Positions 15,289 through 21,634 of a DNA stretch of 21,634 nt are shown here, in pieces. The position numbers and the translations under genes are program-made. The notes under the pieces were generated by a model that worked only from the letters and a program-made list of their open reading frames with translations, ran no database searches and was not told where the DNA came from. This DNA comes from Prochlorococcus sp. AG-455-E15. GTDB taxonomy: Bacteria > Cyanobacteriota > Cyanobacteriia > PCC-6307 > Cyanobiaceae. Where the stretch lies: contig QCQS01000010.1 in NCBI GenBank assembly GCA_003212115.1, positions 1 to 21,634 on the forward strand. The letters run 5' to 3'. The first letter of the stretch is position 1, and each line of letters starts with the position of its first letter.

Positions 15289-16407
15289 CTAGCCTTTCGT
15301 CAAGTTTTGTTGCCCTTTGTTTTGTCCTTGCCACACAGGAACGGTGAAATGGAAGCAGGAACCTACACCAACATCAGATACGACCCATATTCTTCCTCCA
15401 TGGACTTGTACTATCCTTCTGCATACAGATAGACCTATGCCAAATCCGGATGTTCCTTCAGAAGTCTGTGGAAGCCTAACTCTATCAAGAAAAATTCTTT
15501 TTTGTTCGCTCAAAGGAATTCCTGCACCTTTGTCACAAATTGTTATTTCTACCCATTGATTTGTCTTATGAATCATAGTGATTTTTATAGAACCAGAGTC
15601 TCTAGAAAATTTAATAGCATTTTCAATTAAATTTAAAAATACTTGCCTCATTCTTCTTTGATCTGCGAATACACTTGGCAGATCAGATGGAATATCAGTA
15701 TCAATTTCAATATTTCTTAATCGCCAGAATTTTTCTAATTCAAGTATTACTTCTGCACTAATATTACCTAATTCAATTTTCTGAGGATTAAATAACGCTT
15801 CCCATTTAGTTGTTCCAACTTCTAAAAGATCCTGAGATAAAAGTTCAATCTCTTCAAGACGTCTTTTAATTACCTCTTGCAATTTTGAAATATCTATTTG
15901 TCCAAGTTTTTGACTTTGAACAGCCAAAGTAGCCGCAGTTAGAGGTGTTCTCAATTCATGTGCGACCATTCTTAATAATCTTTCCTGAGATTCTATTCTT
16001 TTAGTTAATGTCTCATTTTCTTGTCTTAAAACAAGAAGTTCGTCTTCCAATAGAAATTCTTTTTGAGTTCTTATTGAATCAATCTTGGATGGTTGCAAAT
16101 TAATACCAAGATTTTTTGTTAAGCCTTCTTGTGTCCACCTTGGCAACCATTTTTGCAACTGAGAGAAAATATTACTTCCAGCAAATATTTGCTTTGGAGC
16201 TGGGGAAACCTTTATAAGAGCTGGTATAGCGACTAATCTATGTAATTCAAGTAATTCTGGCTGCTCTGTGGGCTCAGAAATCTGAAGAGATATCTCAAAT
16301 TCACAATCATCTGATTCTAAATAAGCAATTAGGGACTTGATATCATTACTAGAGAGTTGATTTCTAGCTGCAACAAGTATTAATTTTAACTCTTTTTTAT
16401 CATTCAA
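15289..16407 (-). CDS. sasA: Circadian clock output sensor histidine kinase SasA
   Basis: SasA reads KaiC through its N-terminal KaiB-like thioredoxin-fold domain, autophosphorylates, and passes phosphate to RpaA. I place the start at a TTG at 16407, giving 372 residues, because AGAGGA (16414-16419) lies 6 bases before it. The longer 383-residue form from the TTG at 16440 has its AAGGA touching the start codon, and an in-frame stop lies just upstream. KaiB-like domain about 5-90; coiled region about 115-148; H-box MVAHELRTPLTAA with His150; N-box LNLIENAIKFS (about 258-268); G1 DKGAGIP (292-298); G2 GTSGFGIGLSVC (318-329). All kinase motifs are intact. Prochlorococcus lacks KaiA and keeps a simplified clock, in which SasA remains the likely timing output. 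Confidence 0.95.
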   Translation of the reverse strand: MNDKKELKLILVAARNQLSSNDIKSLIAYLESDDCEFEISLQISEPTEQPELLELHRLVAIPALIKVSPAPKQIFAGSNIFSQLQKWLPRWTQEGLTKNLGINLQPSKIDSIRTQKEFLLEDELLVLRQENETLTKRIESQERLLRMVAHELRTPLTAATLAVQSQKLGQIDISKLQEVIKRRLEEIELLSQDLLEVGTTKWEALFNPQKIELGNISAEVILELEKFWRLRNIEIDTDIPSDLPSVFADQRRMRQVFLNLIENAIKFSRDSGSIKITMIHKTNQWVEITICDKGAGIPLSEQKRIFLDRVRLPQTSEGTSGFGIGLSVCRRIVQVHGGRIWVVSDVGVGSCFHFTVPVWQGQNKGQQNLTKG

Positions 16408-16413
16408 ATGAAT

Positions 16414-16419
16414 TCCTCT
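16414..16419 (-). promoter_or_regulatory. Shine-Dalgarno deciding the sasA start
   Basis: AGAGGA on the minus strand, 6 bases before TTG at 16405-16407. It decides between that TTG and the upstream TTG at 16440, whose only purine-rich sequence abuts the start codon. The shorter form still contains the whole KaiB-like domain. Confidence 0.65.
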
Positions 16420-16513
16420 GAAGTGTTGAAAAGCTGTCAATCCTTATAAACACCTTAAGATATTTTTTTTTATTTTACAGATAGGCTATTAAATAAATAG
16501 GACTTTTTTATAA

Positions 16514-17053
16514 ATGGTTGCCATTAATCCAAAGAAAAATTTACATTTTGGTGAAAACCCTCCTGAAATCAATTTAAATAGTAATTTAAAAAGATGGTTT
16601 TCGAGGAATCTTGGATTATGGAAATCTAATAGAACTTATTTTCTCGATGAAGCACAAAAAACTTATAATTTAAGTATGAATATAAATATTCAAGCTCTCG
16701 AGAGTAAAACAGAATGGGAGTCGCATTATAAATTTACTTGGTACCCAGAAAAAAAATATAATTTCTTTGAAGAAAATCCTAAGTATAAAGAACGAGGAGA
16801 AATGCGAGCGTTTTTAAGGGGCCATCAACTTCACAGGGAGAATTTTTATTTAAGTAATGATGAAGGTATTTCAAACATTAAGCAAGTCGACGAACATGAA
16901 ATGATTTTTGAATCTTCATACGAAGATTGGTATATAATTGAACATACAAGACTAGTAGATTCTGATAACTTTAGATTTAGGGTCATATATTCATGGAAAA
17001 AAAATAAACTAGAAATAGTCGAGAATCATCACGAAATTAAAATTATTAAATAA
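16514..17053 (+). CDS. Conserved protein, possible CpcS/CpeS-like lipocalin fold
   Basis: I do not recognise this 179-residue protein with certainty. Its middle and end alternate short beta-strand-like segments, and the N-terminal LKRWFSRNLGLWKSNRTYFL (25-44) resembles the opening of CpcS/CpeS/Ycf58 bilin lyases, in which a Trp and an Arg-Thr pair begin the first strand. A later DEHEMIFESSYEDWYIIEHTRLV (about 126-148) followed by NFRFRVIYSWKKN resembles the paired strands of that barrel. There is no signal peptide or membrane segment. If the resemblance holds, it may bind a linear tetrapyrrole or another small ligand, which is curious because high-light Prochlorococcus lack phycobilisomes. 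It stands divergent from sasA, with the 17127 gene following on the same strand. A DUF3598-like protein is an alternative. Confidence 0.6.
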   Translation: MVAINPKKNLHFGENPPEINLNSNLKRWFSRNLGLWKSNRTYFLDEAQKTYNLSMNINIQALESKTEWESHYKFTWYPEKKYNFFEENPKYKERGEMRAFLRGHQLHRENFYLSNDEGISNIKQVDEHEMIFESSYEDWYIIEHTRLVDSDNFRFRVIYSWKKNKLEIVENHHEIKIIK

Positions 17054-17126
17054 TTTCTCTTGGCAATATTATTTTAAAAAATAAAAAATGTTATCTTTAA
17101 TAATGTGAATTAATAATAAATCAATT

Positions 17127-17561
17127 ATGGGTTTTAATATTTCTAAAGTTTTTGTGATCCCTCTAATTTTTTCTTCTTTTTTAATTGATATAAATAATAA
17201 ATTAAATAATGTTAGTGCAAATGTTAAGAATCCGCCTGCAAATAAAAATGATTTAGACTTATATCATGGGATGGGTGTTTCATTTCTATGTAATGCAACA
17301 AGAAAAGGATTTGATTTAGATTTCCCAAAAACATTAAACGTTGCCTCAGCAACTTTCGCGTCAGTAGTTTCACAAAAACATGGGGGGAAAATAATAGAGA
17401 AAAAGAAAGAGCAAACAGTAGATATGAAACAATTACAATTTATTGCATCTTTGCAATTAGTTGAATCAGCTCTTCAAGTTTGTCCAGAGAATGTTCCAGA
17501 AAAGATCGAAAAACAATTTAAGATTGAAACTGAGAGAATTAAGAAATTACAAGGGTTGTAA
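17127..17561 (+). CDS. Small exported hypothetical protein
   Basis: The 144-residue product begins with a hydrophobic segment (FNISKVFVIPLIFSSFLI, residues 3-20) that can act as a signal peptide or membrane anchor, with a possible cleavage region near ASANV-like NVSANVKN (28-35). The rest is soluble and mostly helical: YHGMGVSFLCNATRKGFDL (about 46-64), then a lysine-rich helix KIIEKKKEQTVDMKQLQ and a charged C-terminus. The mature part has two cysteines (about 55 and 118), which could pair outside the cytoplasm. I recall relatives labelled 'possible cAMP phosphodiesterase', but no phosphodiesterase motif is visible and I would not carry that name over. It ends 6 bases before the convergent prs stop. 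Confidence 0.7.
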   Translation: MGFNISKVFVIPLIFSSFLIDINNKLNNVSANVKNPPANKNDLDLYHGMGVSFLCNATRKGFDLDFPKTLNVASATFASVVSQKHGGKIIEKKKEQTVDMKQLQFIASLQLVESALQVCPENVPEKIEKQFKIETERIKKLQGL

Positions 17562-17567
17562 AAATTT

Positions 17568-18563
17568 TCATCTAAACATAGAACTAACAGAACTTTCTTC
17601 GTGGATTCTCCAAATAGCTTCCCCCAACATATTTGCGACGGAAAGAACTTTTAACTGTGGGAAATTATCTTTATATACAACTGGTATGCTGTTAGTCACA
17701 ATCACTTGTTCGAAAAGATTCTTAGTACTTAATCTTTCATAAGAAGGAGGAGAAAATACAGCATGTGAGGCGCATGCAAATATTCTATTAGCTCCTTCTT
17801 TTTTTAATAAATGTGCTCCAGAGCAAATTGTACCTCCAGTGTCTATCATGTCGTCTATAAGAATAGCCGTTTTACCTTTGACTTCACCAATAACGGTTAG
17901 ACTTTCAGCGATATTATGAGCAGATCTCCTTTTATCAATAATAGCCAACGGCGCATCCTTCATTAATTTTGCAAATGCTCTTGCTCTTGCCACACCGCCT
18001 ACATCAGGAGACACTACAACTATTTCTTCTAAATTTAAAGTTTCTAGATAGTCAATTAATACAGGTGAGCCGTAAATATGATCGCATGGTATATCAAAGT
18101 AGCCTTGTATTTGAGCCGAGTGTAAGTCCATAGCAAGAACTCTATCAACTCCTGATTTCTCAAGTAAATTAGCAGTTAGTTTTGCAGTTATAGATTCTCT
18201 TCCTGAGGTCTTCCTATCTGCTCTTGCATATCCAAAATAGGGGATTACAGCCGTTATTTGTCTTGCAGACGCTCTCTTGCATGCGTCAACCATAATCATA
18301 AGCTCCATTAAACTATCGTTTACAGGAGCGCATGTAGGTTGGATAAGGAATACATCACAACCTCTAATTGATTGCTGAATCTGAACATATAATTCTCCAT
18401 CTGCAAATCTTTTAGATATTAAAGGTACATTTTTAATCCCTAAGTATGATGCAATTTCTTCAGCTAATTTGGGATTTGTTGTCCCACTAACTAGCCTTAA
18501 TCTACTATTAGTTAGATTAAAGTTCGATTCTTTACTCTGCATTGCCGTGATAAAACTAGTCAC
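17568..18563 (-). CDS. prs: Ribose-phosphate pyrophosphokinase (PRPP synthetase)
   Basis: Prs makes PRPP from ribose 5-phosphate and ATP for nucleotides, histidine and tryptophan. The 331-residue protein has the class I motifs: RFADGELYVQIQQSIRG (52-68), QPTCAPVNDSLMELMIMVDACKR (74-96), YFGYARADRK (109-118), MDLHSAQIQGYFDIP (143-157, divalent-metal His), and the PRPP-binding loop AILIDDMIDTGGTI (233-246). The start used is GTG (18561-18563), which gives the MTSFITAMQ N-terminus; an ATG at 18540-18542 would give 324 residues, and neither has a Shine-Dalgarno. A five-codon frame ATG GTG CAA ATT TCG (18563-18577) ends in a TGA overlapping the GTG, so leader-coupled translation is possible. The gene is divergent from malQ, with a 246-base spacer. 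Confidence 0.96.
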   Translation of the reverse strand: MTSFITAMQSKESNFNLTNSRLRLVSGTTNPKLAEEIASYLGIKNVPLISKRFADGELYVQIQQSIRGCDVFLIQPTCAPVNDSLMELMIMVDACKRASARQITAVIPYFGYARADRKTSGRESITAKLTANLLEKSGVDRVLAMDLHSAQIQGYFDIPCDHIYGSPVLIDYLETLNLEEIVVVSPDVGGVARARAFAKLMKDAPLAIIDKRRSAHNIAESLTVIGEVKGKTAILIDDMIDTGGTICSGAHLLKKEGANRIFACASHAVFSPPSYERLSTKNLFEQVIVTNSIPVVYKDNFPQLKVLSVANMLGEAIWRIHEESSVSSMFR

Positions 18564-18633
18564 GAAATTTGCACCATAAAACTATATTCTTATCGTAGTC
18601 GTTTATGTGAATTTCGCAAAAAATAATGACTAG
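18556..18633 (-). promoter_or_regulatory. Split 14-bp inverted repeat covering the prs start
   Basis: On the prs strand, CTAGTCA (from 18627-18633) and CGAAATT (from 18610-18616) are separated by ten bases. Both are exactly complementary to the contiguous AATTTCG-TGACTAG at 18556-18569. A transcript beginning upstream could fold into a 7+7-bp stem with a 10-base bulge and a 40-base loop, with the GTG start codon inside the stem. Equally it could be a DNA operator. The rest of the prs-malQ spacer shows AT-rich promoter-like sequence only. Confidence 0.5.
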
Positions 18634-18809
18634 ATGTTTTCAAAAGTCACATCAATTAAGAAAAAAATTGTTGATTATAAATTAGAATTTAAACTTATTC
18701 AGACTTAAAAACCGGGCATTATATTTGTCAATTAAAAAAAATTTGTATATGGTTGAATTTAGAGAAAACAAAACACGTTAAGTGTAAAGGATAAAAAATA
18801 TATTTAAAT

Positions 18810-20330
18810 ATGTCTAAAGAGTCAATTATTGCAGAAAAATCATTAGGCATACTTATGCATCCAACATGTATTCCGGGAGGAGGAGTATGTGGAACTTTTG
18901 GTAAAGGAGTTAAGGAGTGGATAAAAAAACTACACAAGCATGGGATTGAATACTGGCAATTTTTACCTCTTACCCCTACTGACTCTACAGGTTCTCCTTA
19001 TAGCTCTCCATCTAGTTTTGCACTAAACCCATGGTTTTTGGATATAGATGATTTAATCGAAAAAGGTTTTATCTTGACTTCAAATAAAGAAAATCTAAGT
19101 CCAACAAATCAGAATAATGACCATTTTGAATTTAACCTTGCTGATGAATTAACAAAGAAATTGGGCCTCCTCCTTTTGCAAGGCTGGAGTTCACAATCAG
19201 AAGAAAGAAAAGTGAATTTTAACAAATGGATAAGTAGGAATTCTTGGGTTGAAGATTATGCAACATTTGTTGTTATCAGAGAGGAATTTAATATGTTGCC
19301 TTGGTGGGAATGGCCTAAAGAATTTAAAATTAAAAATAACAGGTTCTTAAAATCGTGGATTAAGAAAAAAAGTGATGAGATACTTATTAAAAAATTAATA
19401 CAGTGGCATCTTGATGAGCAATGGAGAATCATTAAAAACTTTGCAAAGTCAAGAAATATTAAGCTGATAGGAGATTTGCCTTTTTATGTATCCAGAGACA
19501 GTGCAGATGTGTGGAGTAATAAATCATTATTTTCAATTTTTAAAAATGGAGATTTAATCTTTCAAAGTGGTGTACCACCTGATTATTTTTCATCAACAGG
19601 ACAATTATGGGGAACCCCAACTTACTTTTGGTCAAAACATAAGAAGACTAATTTCGATTGGTGGAGAAAAAGATTTCAAAGGCAATTTGAACTTGTGGAC
19701 ATACTGAGATTTGATCATTTCAGAGGTTTAGCGGGTTACTGGAGGGTTAATGGCAGTTCTAAATCGGCAATTATGGGGAAATGGATAACTTCTCCAGGTA
19801 GAACACTATTAAAAAAGGTAAAAAAGGATCTAGGGGGTAACTATCTACCAATAATTGCGGAGGATCTAGGAGTAGTAACTCCAGATGTAGAGAAATTAAG
19901 GGAAATTTTTAAACTACCTGGCATGAAAATTTTACAATTCGCTTTTGATGGTAATGAAGATAATCCTTATTTACCTAAGAATATTGAAGGAGAAAATTGG
20001 ATTGTTTATACAGGTACTCACGACAACTCTACTTCTGTTTCATGGTGGGAAAATTTAGATTATGAATCCCAAAAAAGAATAAAAGATGAGTATAAATTTT
20101 CAGGAAATCCCTCTTGGGATTTAATAGAAATTGGCATGGAGACAAATGCTAATCTCTTTATCGCTCCATTACAAGATCTATTATCTCTAGATGATTCAAG
20201 TAGATTAAACAAACCTGGCACCACAAAAAATAACTGGAAATGGAAGTTAAATTGTCCTTTAGAAGAAATAGAAGATAATTTAAAAATGTTTAGTGAGCTA
20301 GGAAATAATTTTGGGAGAACTATAAAGTAG
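18810..20330 (+). CDS. malQ: 4-alpha-glucanotransferase (amylomaltase)
   Basis: MalQ transfers alpha-1,4-glucan chains between oligosaccharides, recycling the short maltodextrins left when glycogen is broken down. The 506-residue GH77 protein shows MHPTCIPGGGVCGTFGKGV (16-34), FLPLTPTDSTGSPYSSPSSFA (51-71), LIGDLPFYVSRDSADVW (about 220-236), the nucleophile Asp302 in RFDHFRGLAGYW, the acid/base Glu351 in AEDLGVVTPDV and the third carboxylate Asp405 in GTHDNST. These residue positions are close to those of bacterial amylomaltases. The start is ATG; a purine-rich AAAGGA lies about 18 bases upstream, too far to be convincing. It is divergent from prs and its end is 13 bases from the convergent RodZ-like gene. 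Confidence 0.97.
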   Translation: MSKESIIAEKSLGILMHPTCIPGGGVCGTFGKGVKEWIKKLHKHGIEYWQFLPLTPTDSTGSPYSSPSSFALNPWFLDIDDLIEKGFILTSNKENLSPTNQNNDHFEFNLADELTKKLGLLLLQGWSSQSEERKVNFNKWISRNSWVEDYATFVVIREEFNMLPWWEWPKEFKIKNNRFLKSWIKKKSDEILIKKLIQWHLDEQWRIIKNFAKSRNIKLIGDLPFYVSRDSADVWSNKSLFSIFKNGDLIFQSGVPPDYFSSTGQLWGTPTYFWSKHKKTNFDWWRKRFQRQFELVDILRFDHFRGLAGYWRVNGSSKSAIMGKWITSPGRTLLKKVKKDLGGNYLPIIAEDLGVVTPDVEKLREIFKLPGMKILQFAFDGNEDNPYLPKNIEGENWIVYTGTHDNSTSVSWWENLDYESQKRIKDEYKFSGNPSWDLIEIGMETNANLFIAPLQDLLSLDDSSRLNKPGTTKNNWKWKLNCPLEEIEDNLKMFSELGNNFGRTIK

Positions 20331-20343
20331 ATTTTGTTAAAAA

Positions 20344-20838
20344 TTATTTATCGATGATTTGATTTTCAATATTTTGAATCTCTATAACATTTACATTTAA
20401 AATAAAGTATCTCTTTAATATAAATATAATTAGAACTAATATAAAAAAATACAAAAGACTTCCTTGCCATGTATTGATAAGATCAAATTTCTTCAACATA
20501 AAATCCTTTCCCTCTTTCTTTAAAATTTTTCTTTCTTTAACTGCTAAATTTAATAATGTATTTTTTTTTAATACTAAGCATTCCTCTAATTTAATTAATA
20601 TAGATCTTATAAAAGGATACTCTGGCCTAATATTTTTATTATTATTTTCAATAGAGCTTATGATTCGTTCAGGAATTTTTGAAATGTATGACAATTCTTT
20701 AATTGTAAGGTTTTGTTGAATTCTTGCTTCTTTTACTAACTTTGCAATTTCAATATATTGGTTAACCAATCCAGGAATTAACTCTTTATTTTTTTCAGAT
20801 TTTTTATTAAATAAAAAGAGATTTTTCAAAATATTCAT
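20344..20838 (-). CDS. RodZ-like membrane protein with N-terminal HTH
   Basis: The 164-residue protein has an Xre/RodZ-type helix-turn-helix at about residues 28-66 (YIEIAKLVKEARIQQNLTIKEL then SYISKIPERIISSIEN) and a second helical stretch with PFIRSILIKLEECL (about 75-88). A single membrane segment follows at about 126-147 (GSLLYFFILVLIIFILKRYFI) with only about 17 residues beyond it. The order HTH, basic linker (KERKILKKEGKDFMLKKF), membrane helix is that of RodZ, but the periplasmic DUF4115 domain is missing. RodZ normally links MreB to the membrane; whether that role survives in a coccoid Prochlorococcus is unknown, and a role as a membrane-tethered regulator is possible. Composition is very rich in Ile, Lys and Asn. 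Confidence 0.75.
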   Translation of the reverse strand: MNILKNLFLFNKKSEKNKELIPGLVNQYIEIAKLVKEARIQQNLTIKELSYISKIPERIISSIENNNKNIRPEYPFIRSILIKLEECLVLKKNTLLNLAVKERKILKKEGKDFMLKKFDLINTWQGSLLYFFILVLIIFILKRYFILNVNVIEIQNIENQIIDK

Positions 20839-20938
20839 TTAATCTTCCAAAGCTAAATAATCCATTTACTTCTCATTATTAAAACAATTTTACTAAAATC
20901 GAAATCATAAGTAAGTTTTTTAGATATAAATATAAAAA

Positions 20939-21634
20939 TTAAGCTGTAGAAATAATATTTTGCACCGCACTTTTTGCTATATTCAGAGGGCTAAAAGTAT
21001 CTCTAATTAAAACTAAGAGTTTTTTCGCATCAGTAAATTCTAATTTTTCATCTTTAATAAGACTTAAAAGAAGATTCTTCCTAACTTCGGATCCCTTTTC
21101 ACTGACAAATAATTTCAATCCTGCGTTCGCAACTGGTATAAGGTCTGAGTTAATATTATTTGAATCTTTAAATAAAATATTTAACAAACTCTCAACTTTT
21201 TCTATTTGAATGCGACCTTTTTTATCAAAAACGACCTCTAAAAGAATTTCTAAAATCTCTTCAGAATTATCGGTAAGTAGTTTTTTTGCAATGTATGGAT
21301 AAGCAATTTTTAAAATTTTAAATTCAGGGTCTAGTTTTAGTGCTAAACCTTCTTGACTAACAACGGCTCTTATTATTAAGGCAAACCTACTGGGGACCCT
21401 GAAAGGATAGGAATACATTAGTTTTGAAAATTTATCAGTTACATTTTTAAGATTAAAATTACCAACCTCAGCGCCTAGAGATCCTCCAAGAACTTCTTTT
21501 AATGGTTCAACAAGTTTTTGAAGATCTTGTTCTTTGGTTAAAAAACCTAATTTCTGAAAATCTTCTGCCAAAAGATAATATTCTTCGTTTATTATGTGAA
21601 CGATTGCCTTTATAAGAGTAAGTCTATCTGAATT
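20939..21634 (-). CDS. ABC1/UbiB (AarF) family kinase-like protein, C-terminal part
   Basis: The frame is open to the right window edge, so this is the last 231 codons of a longer gene; a TTG at 21571 is internal. The N-terminal part seen here reads RLTLIKAIVHIINEEYYLLAEDFQKLGFL, a conserved segment just after the kinase-like core of cyanobacterial ABC1 proteins. It is followed by SYPFRVPSRFALIIRAVVSQEGLALKLDPEFKILKIAYPYIAKKLL (about 75-120 of the visible part), also typical of the family. The kinase motifs themselves (KxGQ, ATP-binding and DFG-like) lie outside the window. Family members act in quinone biosynthesis or thylakoid lipid and pigment homeostasis. Which paralogue this is cannot be told from the C-terminus. 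Confidence 0.88.
   Translation of the reverse strand, partial: NSDRLTLIKAIVHIINEEYYLLAEDFQKLGFLTKEQDLQKLVEPLKEVLGGSLGAEVGNFNLKNVTDKFSKLMYSYPFRVPSRFALIIRAVVSQEGLALKLDPEFKILKIAYPYIAKKLLTDNSEEILEILLEVVFDKKGRIQIEKVESLLNILFKDSNNINSDLIPVANAGLKLFVSEKGSEVRKNLLLSLIKDEKLEFTDAKKLLVLIRDTFSPLNIAKSAVQNIISTA

Noticed and set aside
15285..15296. Perfect 12-bp palindrome AAGGCTAGCCTT at the sasA stop codon
   Set aside because: It has no loop and no T-tract on the sasA strand, so it would not form a useful terminator hairpin; it probably reflects chance.
15208..15559. Open frames on the + strand across the tRNA-Glu and the 3' end of sasA
   Set aside because: One starts inside the tRNA and both run antisense to the conserved SasA ATP-binding domain.
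18564..18809. Small non-coding RNA gene in the prs-malQ spacer
   Set aside because: No Yfr-type conserved motif, GC-rich stem or terminator could be seen; the spacer is more simply a two-way promoter region.
18728..18937. A 69-codon minus-strand frame across the malQ start
   Set aside because: It overlaps the conserved MalQ N-terminus and has unlikely Pro/His-rich composition.
1..21634. Mobile element, phage island or CRISPR array
   Set aside because: No transposase, integrase, array-type repeats or shift in composition; gene content is core throughout.

Overview
The window is a 21.6 kb piece of a cyanobacterial chromosome, almost certainly a high-light-adapted Prochlorococcus. The grounds are strong AT bias, very short spacers, a CrtL-type lycopene cyclase, the KaiB-domain clock kinase SasA, the OpcA/Zwf pair, and a ferredoxin-NADP reductase that has a membrane anchor where phycobilisome-bearing cyanobacteria carry a CpcD-like domain. 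Gene order agrees with what I remember of Prochlorococcus genomes. I cannot assign the strain; HLII is a guess. I saw no insertion sequence, phage gene, CRISPR array or rRNA. The only RNA gene is tRNA-Glu. No stretch over 300 bases lacks a gene.

Layout. 1-2740: the 3' part of a lycopene cyclase gene (+), convergent with and overlapping a GH57 glycogen branching enzyme gene (-). 2966-5095: leuA and a small four-helix membrane protein (+). 5105-6577: a membrane HD-domain phosphohydrolase of the PgpH (c-di-AMP) type (-). 6652-8980: a tight + strand group, folD, the geranylgeranyl diphosphate synthase gene and a DUF212/PAP2-like membrane protein. 8977-14437: a - strand block transcribed petH, zwf, opcA, cobB, the last three nearly abutting. 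14619-15155: an SRPBCC/COQ10-like protein (+). 15174-15246: tRNA-Glu(UUC) (-). 15289-16407: sasA (-), with its start moved here to an internal TTG behind a good Shine-Dalgarno. 16514-17561: two small proteins of unproven function (+). 17568-18563: prs (-), divergent from malQ at 18810-20330 (+). 20344-20838: a RodZ-like HTH/membrane protein (-). 20939-21634: the C-terminal end of an ABC1/UbiB-family kinase-like protein (-).

Most of this is core metabolism. A theme is stored carbon and dark reducing power: a branching enzyme and MalQ (glycogen), Zwf/OpcA (oxidative pentose phosphate), FNR (NADPH), and the clock-output kinase SasA within the same stretch. A second theme is isoprenoid and pigment supply (GGPP synthase, lycopene cyclase). 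I do not see a new multi-gene system. The observations most worth a second look are a split 14-bp inverted repeat burying the putative prs start codon, an HD phosphohydrolase lacking the usual extracellular domain and one metal-ligand histidine, the membrane-anchored FNR, and a CpcS-like lipocalin candidate in an organism without phycobilisomes.
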